From the NCBI RefSeq assembly GCF_003984625.1, contig NZ_RWKH01000013.1:62001-126000 (forward strand): 64,000 bases of DNA, written 5' to 3'. Both the position numbers and the translations under genes were made by a program. Positions 58,377 through 64,000 of this stretch are shown here, piece by piece (position 1 is the stretch's first letter; each line of letters starts with the position of its first letter). The notes beneath the pieces were generated by a model. It was given only the letters and a program-made list of their open reading frames with translations. It was not told the DNA's origin and did not search any database. The stretch comes from Variovorax sp. DXTD-1. GTDB taxonomy: Bacteria > Pseudomonadota > Gammaproteobacteria > Burkholderiales > Burkholderiaceae_C.

Positions 58377-60842
58377 ATGAACAAGCCTATCGACGCCCGC
58401 CTGCTGCAGCCCGCCGAGCCCTTTGCCGACTACCTCAAGAACACCGCCGCGCGCATCGACCCCGCGGCCGAGGCGGTGGCGCACGAACTCGGCGCGCGTG
58501 TCGGCATCAGCCGCCCGCACGAATCGGCGCACCTGCACGTGGCCGGCGAGGCCACCTACATCGACGACATTCCCGAGATTGCCGGCACGCTGCACTGCGC
58601 GCTGGGCCTCTCGCCCGCAGCCAACGGCCGGGTGACGGCGCTGTCGCTCGACGCCATCCGCGCGATGCCGGGCGTGGTGTCGGTGCTGACAGCCGACGAC
58701 ATTCCTGGCACCAACGACTGCGGCTCGATCGTGCACGACGACCCGATATTGCTTTCGCTGAAGGACGGCGGCCAGATCCGCTACCTGGGCCAGCCGGTGT
58801 TTGCGGTGATTGCCGAAAGCCGCGATGCCGCGCGCCGCGCCGCCGCGAAGGCGAAGGACGCCATCGCCGTCGAGGCCGAACCGCCCGTGCTCACGCCGCA
58901 AGAGGCGCACGCCCGCGGCCAGTACGTGGTGCCGCCAATGCACATCGTGCGCAGCGGCGGCGCGGCCAACGAAGGCGACGAGGCGGCGGTGCGCGCAGCC
59001 ATTGCCGCGGCGCCGCACCGCCACAAGGCCACGCTCGACGTGGGCGGGCAGGAGCAGTTCTATCTCGAGGGCCAGATCAGCTACGCCATCCCGAAGGAGG
59101 GCGGCGCGCTGCACATTCATTGCTCCACACAGCACCCGAGCGAGATGCAGCACCTGGTGGCGCATGCACTGCACCTGCAGTCGAACGAGGTGCATGTCGA
59201 GTGCCGGCGCATGGGTGGCGGCTTCGGCGGCAAGGAGTCGCAATCGGCGCTGTTCGCCTGCGTGGCCGCGGTGGCGGCCAGCAAGCTGCGCCGCCCGGTC
59301 AAGCTCAGGCTCGACCGCGACGACGACTTCATGATCACCGGCCGTCGCCATTGCTTCTGGTACGAGTACGACGTGGGCTACGACGACGAGGGCCGCATCC
59401 TCGGCGCGGAGATCACCATGGTCTCGCGCGCCGGCCACTCGGCCGACCTTTCGGGCCCCGTGATGACGCGGGCGCTCTGCCACTTCGACAACGCCTACTG
59501 GCTGCCCAACGTGGCGATGCACGGCTTTTCGGGCAAGACCAACACGCAGAGCAACACGGCCTTTCGCGGCTTTGGCGGCCCGCAGGGCGCCATTGCCGTC
59601 GAGAACATCCTCGACTCGATCGCGCGCGAGCTGAAGAAAGACCCGCTCGATGTGCGGCGCGTCAACTTCTACGGAAAGGCGGAGAACAACGTCACGCCCT
59701 ACCGGCAGACGGTGACCGACAACATCGTGCACGAGCTGGTGGCCGAGCTCGAAACGAGCAGCGACTACCGCGCGCGGCGCGAAGAAATCGCCGCCTTCAA
59801 CCGGAAGAGCGTGGTGCTCAAGCGCGGCCTGGCGCTGGCACCGCTCAAGTTCGGCATCTCGTTCAACGTCAAGCACTTCAACCAGGCCGGTGCGCTGGTG
59901 CATGTGTACACCGACGGCTCCATTCTGGTGAACCACGGCGGAACCGAGATGGGGCAGGGCCTCAACACCAAGGTGGCGCAGGTGGTGGCGCATGAACTGG
60001 GCGTGAGCTTCGAGCGCGTGCGCGTGACCGCGACGGACACCACCAAGGTGGCCAACACCTCGGCCACGGCCGCATCGACCGGCGCCGACCTGAACGGCAA
60101 GGCCGCGCAAGATGCGGCGCGGCAGATCCGCGAGCGGCTTGCGCAAAGCGCGGCCGAACGCCATGGCGGCAAGGCGGGCGAAGTGCGCTTTGCCAACGAC
60201 AAGGTCGAGGTCAACGGCCGCACGCTGGCCTTCAGCACCGTGGTGGGGGAGGCGTATCTCGACCGCAAGCAGCTCTGGTCCGACGGCTTCTACGCGACCC
60301 CCGGCCTCAGCTGGGACAAGGAAAAGATGCAGGGCCGCCCGTTCTACTACTACGCCTATGGCGCGGCGGTGAGCGAGGTGGTCGTCGACACGCTCACCGG
60401 CGAATGGAAGCTGTTGCGCGCCGACATCCTGCACGACGCGGGCAAGTCGCTGAACCCGGCCGTGGACATCGGCCAGGTCGAAGGCGCCTTCATCCAGGGC
60501 ATGGGCTGGCTCACCACCGAGGAGCTGGTGTGGCATCCTGCCGACGGCTCCAGGAACGCGGGCAAGCTCACCACGCACGCACCTAGCACCTACAAGATTC
60601 CGACCGCGAACGACTGCCCACCCATCTTCAACGTGCGCCTGTTCGAGGGCCAGAACGTCGAGGACTCCATTCACCGCAGCAAGGCCGTGGGCGAACCGCC
60701 GCTGCTGCTGCCGTTCTCGGTGTTCTTCGCGATCCGCGACGCGGTGTCGGCGGCCGGCGGCCACAGGGTCGATCCGCCGCTGAAGGCGCCGGCCACGAGC
60801 GAATCGATTCTTCGCGCCATCACGGCCGTCCAGTCCGCATAG
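58377..60842 (+). CDS. xdhB: Xanthine dehydrogenase large subunit (XdhB; molybdopterin)
   Basis: An 821-residue molybdenum-binding subunit. Characteristic blocks are VAGEATYIDDIPEIAGTLHC at the N-terminus, GQEQFYLEGQISYAIPKEG, RRMGGGFGGKESQSALFAC, NTAFRGFGGPQGAIAVENIL, GGTEMGQGLNTKVAQ and the catalytic glutamate region KAVGEPPLLLPFSVF. All residues expected at the molybdenum site are present. GGAAGGAG overlaps the end of xdhA, 9 bp before its ATG, so the subunits are co-translated. XdhC needed for its maturation lies at 38892-39698. Confidence 0.95.
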   Translation: MNKPIDARLLQPAEPFADYLKNTAARIDPAAEAVAHELGARVGISRPHESAHLHVAGEATYIDDIPEIAGTLHCALGLSPAANGRVTALSLDAIRAMPGVVSVLTADDIPGTNDCGSIVHDDPILLSLKDGGQIRYLGQPVFAVIAESRDAARRAAAKAKDAIAVEAEPPVLTPQEAHARGQYVVPPMHIVRSGGAANEGDEAAVRAAIAAAPHRHKATLDVGGQEQFYLEGQISYAIPKEGGALHIHCSTQHPSEMQHLVAHALHLQSNEVHVECRRMGGGFGGKESQSALFACVAAVAASKLRRPVKLRLDRDDDFMITGRRHCFWYEYDVGYDDEGRILGAEITMVSRAGHSADLSGPVMTRALCHFDNAYWLPNVAMHGFSGKTNTQSNTAFRGFGGPQGAIAVENILDSIARELKKDPLDVRRVNFYGKAENNVTPYRQTVTDNIVHELVAELETSSDYRARREEIAAFNRKSVVLKRGLALAPLKFGISFNVKHFNQAGALVHVYTDGSILVNHGGTEMGQGLNTKVAQVVAHELGVSFERVRVTATDTTKVANTSATAASTGADLNGKAAQDAARQIRERLAQSAAERHGGKAGEVRFANDKVEVNGRTLAFSTVVGEAYLDRKQLWSDGFYATPGLSWDKEKMQGRPFYYYAYGAAVSEVVVDTLTGEWKLLRADILHDAGKSLNPAVDIGQVEGAFIQGMGWLTTEELVWHPADGSRNAGKLTTHAPSTYKIPTANDCPPIFNVRLFEGQNVEDSIHRSKAVGEPPLLLPFSVFFAIRDAVSAAGGHRVDPPLKAPATSESILRAITAVQSA

Positions 60843-60954
60843 TCCACCCGTAGACTTTGGCGCATGTCCAAAGTTCTTCCAATGCCCTATTCCCTGATCT
60901 CCTTCGCGAAACACCGCGGAACCGGCTTCGCCGGGCCGGGGGAGGGAGAGCGCC

Positions 60955-61938
60955 ATGCGTGACCAGGCGCTTTTCGACAAGATCGATCTGCACCTCATCC
61001 GGGTGCTGCACACCGTGCTGACCGACCGCAGCGTTTCTCGCGCCGCCATTCGCCTGGGCATGTACCAGCCGGCCGTGTCGGCCGCGCTGAAGCGCCTGCG
61101 CGAACTCTCGGGCGATCCGCTCCTGGTGCGCTCGGGCTCGGGCATGGTGCCGACCGATGCGGGGCTGCGGATGATCGAGCCTGCGGCCAGCATCTTGCGC
61201 GCGGCCGAGATGCTGTTCTCCGATGCACGCGGTTTCGAGCCGCAGTCGGCGGCCACCACCTTTCGCATCGCGGCCAGCGACTACATGGACCCGCTCTTCC
61301 TGCCGATGCTGGTGGCGCACGTGAAGCGCGAGGCGCCGCTGTGCCAGATCGAGATCCATGCGCTCACACCCGATTCGGACTATCACGGCCACCTCGCGCT
61401 CGGCCAGGTCGACCTGGTGATCGGCAACTGGCTCAAGCCGCCCGAAGACCTGCACATGGCCCGGCTCTTCGGCGACGAGGTGGTGTCGCTGGTCAACCAG
61501 GACCATCCGGCCGTGCGCCGCGGCTGGGACCTGGAGACCTGGCTTGCGGCCGAGCACATCGCGCCCACGCCCATGCACCCGGGCGGGCGCGGCATCATCG
61601 ACCAGATGCTCGACGAGCTCGGGCGGCAGCGCAACATCACCGCGCGCTGCGCGCACTTCAGCCTCATTCCGGACATGGTGGCCTCGAGCCTCCTGGTGCT
61701 CACCACCGGGCGCCAGTATTGCGAGCGCTTTGCCGCACGCCTCCCGGTGAAGATTCTCGATTGCCCGGTGGCGCTGCCGCGCCTCATGTACTACCAGCTC
61801 TGGCACGAGCGCACCCATTCGTCGAGCTCCGCGCGCTGGCTGCGCGAATGCATCAAGGACGTGGCGGCCTCGCTGCGGCCCGCCTTCACCACGCCGGGCC
61901 AGCGGGCCCTCGCAGCGGAGGCTCCCGACCCGCCCTGA
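60955..61938 (+). CDS. LysR-family regulator
   Basis: A 327-residue LysR protein. The helix-turn-helix is SRAAIRLGMYQPAVSAALKR followed by LRELSGDPLLVRSGSG; the effector domain begins TTFRIAASDYMDPLFLPML and has HPGGRGIIDQMLDELG further on. A strong purine-rich ribosome site precedes the ATG at 60955. It lies between xdhB (112 bp) and the AzgA-type permease gene (80 bp), both co-directional, and probably controls one or both. The region lacks TGTATACA. Confidence 0.88.
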   Translation: MRDQALFDKIDLHLIRVLHTVLTDRSVSRAAIRLGMYQPAVSAALKRLRELSGDPLLVRSGSGMVPTDAGLRMIEPAASILRAAEMLFSDARGFEPQSAATTFRIAASDYMDPLFLPMLVAHVKREAPLCQIEIHALTPDSDYHGHLALGQVDLVIGNWLKPPEDLHMARLFGDEVVSLVNQDHPAVRRGWDLETWLAAEHIAPTPMHPGGRGIIDQMLDELGRQRNITARCAHFSLIPDMVASSLLVLTTGRQYCERFAARLPVKILDCPVALPRLMYYQLWHERTHSSSSARWLRECIKDVAASLRPAFTTPGQRALAAEAPDPP

Positions 61939-62018
61939 CGAATCCTTCGGCCGCGCCGGCGTCGCGGCCGGGGCGACGATGAACGAACCGCCAAATACAA
62001 CAGCTGGAGACAAGCGAC

Positions 62019-63398
62019 ATGAACAGGTTTGAAGAGGTGCCCAAGGTCACCGATCCCCACGCCTCGGGGACAGCCGCGCGCACGGCGCCGCGTAATGCGG
62101 GCTTGCTTGAACGCATGTTCAAGCTCACCGAGCACAACACCACCGTGCGCACCGAGGTCATCGCAGGGCTCACCACCTTCCTGACGATGGCCTACATCAT
62201 CTTCGTGAACCCGTCGATCCTCGGCGACGCGGGCATGCCGAAGGGCGCGGTGTTCGTGGCCACGTGCCTGATCGCGGCGCTGGGCACGCTGATCATGGGC
62301 CTGTATGCCAACTACCCGATTGCCATGGCGCCGGGCATGGGCCTGAACGCCTACTTCGCCTACGTGGTGGTGCTGGGCATGGGCTACACATGGCAAGTGG
62401 CGCTGGGTGCGGTGTTCATCTCGGGCTGCCTGTTCCTCATCGTCACGGTCACCGGGTTGCGGGAGCTGTTCATACAGGGCATACCGCAGTCGCTTCGAAC
62501 GGCAATCACCGTGGGCATCGGCATGTTCCTTGCGCTCATCGCGCTCAAGAGCGCGGGCGTGGTGGCTGCTTCGCCGGCCACCTTCGTCACGCTGGGCGAC
62601 CTGCATTCGCCGCCGGTGGTGCTGGCCACGGTGGGCTTCCTGGTGATCGTGGCGCTCGACCGGCTCAAGGTGCGTGGCGCGATATTGATCGGCATCATGC
62701 TGGTGACGGTGCTGTCGTTCTTCTTCGGCGGCAACAAGTTCCATGGCGTGTTCGATGCGCCGCCGTCCATTGCGCCCACGTTCATGCAGCTGGACATCCT
62801 GGGCGCGCTGAAGGGCGGCATCCTGAACGTGGTGCTGGTGTTCTTCCTGGTCGAAATGTTCGACGCCACCGGCACGCTGATGGGCGTGGCCAAGCGCGCG
62901 GGCCTGCTGGTGCCCGGCAAGATGGAGCGAATGAACAAGGCGCTCCTGGCGGACAGCGGCGCCATCTTCGCGGGCTCGCTGCTGGGCACATCGAGCACCA
63001 CGGCCTACGTGGAAAGCGCCGCCGGGGTGCAGGCCGGCGGCCGCACCGGGCTTACCGCGGTGGTGGTGGCGGCGCTCTTTCTTGCCTGCCTGATGATCTC
63101 GCCGCTCGCGGGCTCGGTGCCAGCCTACGCTACCGCCCCGGCACTGCTCTTCGTGGGCTGCCTGATGCTGCGCGACCTGGTCGAGCTCGACTGGGAAGAC
63201 ACCACCGAGGTGATTCCCGCGGCGGTGACCGCGCTGGCCATGCCTTTTACCTACTCGATTGCCAACGGCCTGGCCTTCGGCTTCATCACGTATGCGGTGC
63301 TCAAGCTGTTCACCGGCCGGGCACGGGAAGTGCATGCGATGGTCTGGGTGATCGCGGCGATTTTCCTGTTCAAGTTCGCCTACATCGGCGGACACTGA
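62019..63398 (+). CDS. NCS2 AzgA-type purine permease (guanine/hypoxanthine/adenine)
   Basis: A 459-residue membrane protein of the AzgA/GhxP branch of NCS2, which imports adenine, guanine or hypoxanthine with H+. Hallmarks are TVRTEVIAGLTTFLTMAYII near residues 42-61, ANYPIAMAPGMGLNAYFAY, VLVFFLVEMFDATGTLMGVA and SSTTAYVESAAGVQAGGRTG. About 13 hydrophobic segments. It follows xdhAB and a LysR gene and provides the substrate of xanthine dehydrogenase. A hairpin follows 27 bp after its stop. Confidence 0.93.
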   Translation: MNRFEEVPKVTDPHASGTAARTAPRNAGLLERMFKLTEHNTTVRTEVIAGLTTFLTMAYIIFVNPSILGDAGMPKGAVFVATCLIAALGTLIMGLYANYPIAMAPGMGLNAYFAYVVVLGMGYTWQVALGAVFISGCLFLIVTVTGLRELFIQGIPQSLRTAITVGIGMFLALIALKSAGVVAASPATFVTLGDLHSPPVVLATVGFLVIVALDRLKVRGAILIGIMLVTVLSFFFGGNKFHGVFDAPPSIAPTFMQLDILGALKGGILNVVLVFFLVEMFDATGTLMGVAKRAGLLVPGKMERMNKALLADSGAIFAGSLLGTSSTTAYVESAAGVQAGGRTGLTAVVVAALFLACLMISPLAGSVPAYATAPALLFVGCLMLRDLVELDWEDTTEVIPAAVTALAMPFTYSIANGLAFGFITYAVLKLFTGRAREVHAMVWVIAAIFLFKFAYIGGH

Positions 63399-63425
63399 TC
63401 GAAGCGCCGTCGGGCGCCGATGGAT

Positions 63426-63460
63426 GCGGAAGCCGCTATTAAACTTATAGCTGCTTCCGC
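63426..63460. repeat. Hairpin of dispersed-repeat type after the AzgA gene
   Basis: GCGGAAGC (63426-63433) and GCTTCCGC (63453-63460) are perfect arms, with inner GCTAT/ATAGC pairing around TAAACTT. Only a weak T-rich tail follows (TTTGTTG). The core GCTATTAAACTTATAGCTGC resembles a short palindrome that I recall as abundant in Comamonadaceae intergenic DNA (from memory, not checked). It may also terminate the AzgA transcript. Confidence 0.5.
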
Positions 63461-63499
63461 TTTGTTGCTGTTGAACGAGACAAACCCACGAAACCCGGC

Positions 63500-64000
63500 A
63501 TGACAACCCCCAGACTCCAGCTCGCGAACATCACCAAGCGCTACCCCGCGGTGGTGGCGAACAGCGACATCTCGCTGGCCGTGGCGCCCGGCGAAATCCA
63601 TGCCGTGCTCGGCGAGAACGGCGCCGGCAAGTCGACGTTGATGAAGATCATCTACGGCTCGGTCAAGCCCGACGAAGGCACGGTCGTCTTCGACGGCCAG
63701 ACCGTCAACCTGCGCAACCCGCAGCAGGCGAGGGCGCTGGGCATCAGCATGGTGTTCCAGCACTTCAGCCTGTTCGACACGCTCACCGTGGCCGAAAACG
63801 TGTGGCTGGGCCTCGACAAGTCGCTGCAGCTGGCCGAAGTGGCGCGCAGCATCACGGCCAAGGCGAGCGAATACGGGCTCGACATCGATCCTTCGCGCCC
63901 GGTGCACACGCTCTCGGTGGGGGAGATGCAGCGCGTGGAGATCATCCGCGCGCTGCTCACCAACCCCAAGCTGCTGATCCTCGACGAACCCACCTCGGTG
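63500..64000 (+). CDS. Nucleoside-type ABC transporter ATPase, N-terminal part (3' end outside window)
   Basis: The first 167 codons of an ABC ATPase with ATG at 63500. Walker A is GENGAGKST, the Q-loop is MVFQHFSLFDTLTVAENVWL, the signature is LSVGEMQRVEI and Walker B is LLILDEPTSV. The pattern FxHFSLFDTLTVAEN places it with ATPases of the BMP-dependent purine nucleoside importers (YufO/NupA type), which have two ATPase domains in one chain. Location after the purine permease supports purine nucleoside uptake. The reading frame continues beyond the right edge. Confidence 0.88.
   Translation, partial: MTTPRLQLANITKRYPAVVANSDISLAVAPGEIHAVLGENGAGKSTLMKIIYGSVKPDEGTVVFDGQTVNLRNPQQARALGISMVFQHFSLFDTLTVAENVWLGLDKSLQLAEVARSITAKASEYGLDIDPSRPVHTLSVGEMQRVEIIRALLTNPKLLILDEPTSV

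Noticed and set aside
58233..61268. Very long minus-strand open frame opposite xdhA, xdhB and a LysR gene
   Set aside because: It is antisense to three well-supported genes, its composition (His, Arg, Gly, Ala) is typical of shadow frames in GC-rich DNA, and it shows no domain or ribosome site.
63399..63499. Purine riboswitch before the nucleoside ABC gene
   Set aside because: The gap is short, lacks the three-stem layout and conserved loop bases, and the only structure is the repeat-type hairpin.
1..64000. tRNA, rRNA, CRISPR array, integrase or intact insertion sequence
   Set aside because: No cloverleaf-like, rRNA-like or repeat-spacer pattern and no transposase or integrase motifs were seen on either strand by reading; small RNAs cannot be excluded.

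Overview
The window is high-GC, densely packed chromosome from a betaproteobacterium, most likely Comamonadaceae and Variovorax-like. This assignment is an inference from base composition, gene families (Bug-type receptor, DUF3526-type ABC permeases, cytochrome-c-fused urate oxidase) and gene order. No rRNA, tRNA, CRISPR array, integrase or intact insertion sequence was seen.

Layout. 1-6 kb: the end of a LysR gene, a Tat-exported carotenoid oxygenase with a DUF2141 partner, an AI-2E-type permease, and a dctA-like dicarboxylate transporter followed by a GntR regulator. 5.8-12.7 kb: a decayed EamA transporter, then a Fur-family regulator divergent from a five-gene set (small His-rich exported protein, TonB-dependent receptor, ABC ATPase, two coupled permeases), with a dyad operator between them. 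13.2-18.8 kb: aldo/keto reductase, NCS2 purine permease, GntR regulator, allantoin/hydantoin racemase and NCS1 permease. 19.1-22.9 kb: an AT-richer block with MFS, TauD-type dioxygenase and a small exported protein, divergent from a LysR gene. 23-28.4 kb: a co-directional catabolic set (cupin, aldehyde dehydrogenase, FAD oxidase, GNAT, FAD oxidase). 28.4-33.1 kb: SET protein, LysR, orphan amino-acid binding protein, PLP enzyme and an alpha/beta hydrolase.

33.2-42.6 kb is the ureide core: M20 amidohydrolase, a UraD-AllC fusion, PuuE allantoinase, GntR, UraH, XdhC, membrane urate oxidase PuuD and glycerate 2-kinase. 42.7-48.3 kb: a semialdehyde dehydrogenase, a terminator, a 218-bp inverted-repeat element, an mgtA Mg2+ ATPase preceded by two small leader ORFs, and a lipoprotein. 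48.3-55.5 kb is one long minus-strand operon: sugar/sorbosone-type dehydrogenase, dihaem cytochrome c, IorA, IorB, Bug receptor and thioesterase. 55.6-64 kb: LysR, xdhA, xdhB, LysR, AzgA-type purine permease, and the start of a nucleoside-type ABC ATPase.

How it works together. The window encodes a near-complete purine route: import (NCS2, AzgA, ABC), xanthine to urate (XdhAB, matured by XdhC), urate to 5-hydroxyisourate (PuuD), then UraH, UraD, racemase, PuuE and AllC to ureidoglycolate/glyoxylate, with glycerate kinase draining the C2/C3 product. Four of the transcription units share the palindrome TGTATACA in their upstream regions, which suggests one GntR-type ureide regulon. xdhAB and the AzgA gene lack that site and sit beside LysR genes instead.
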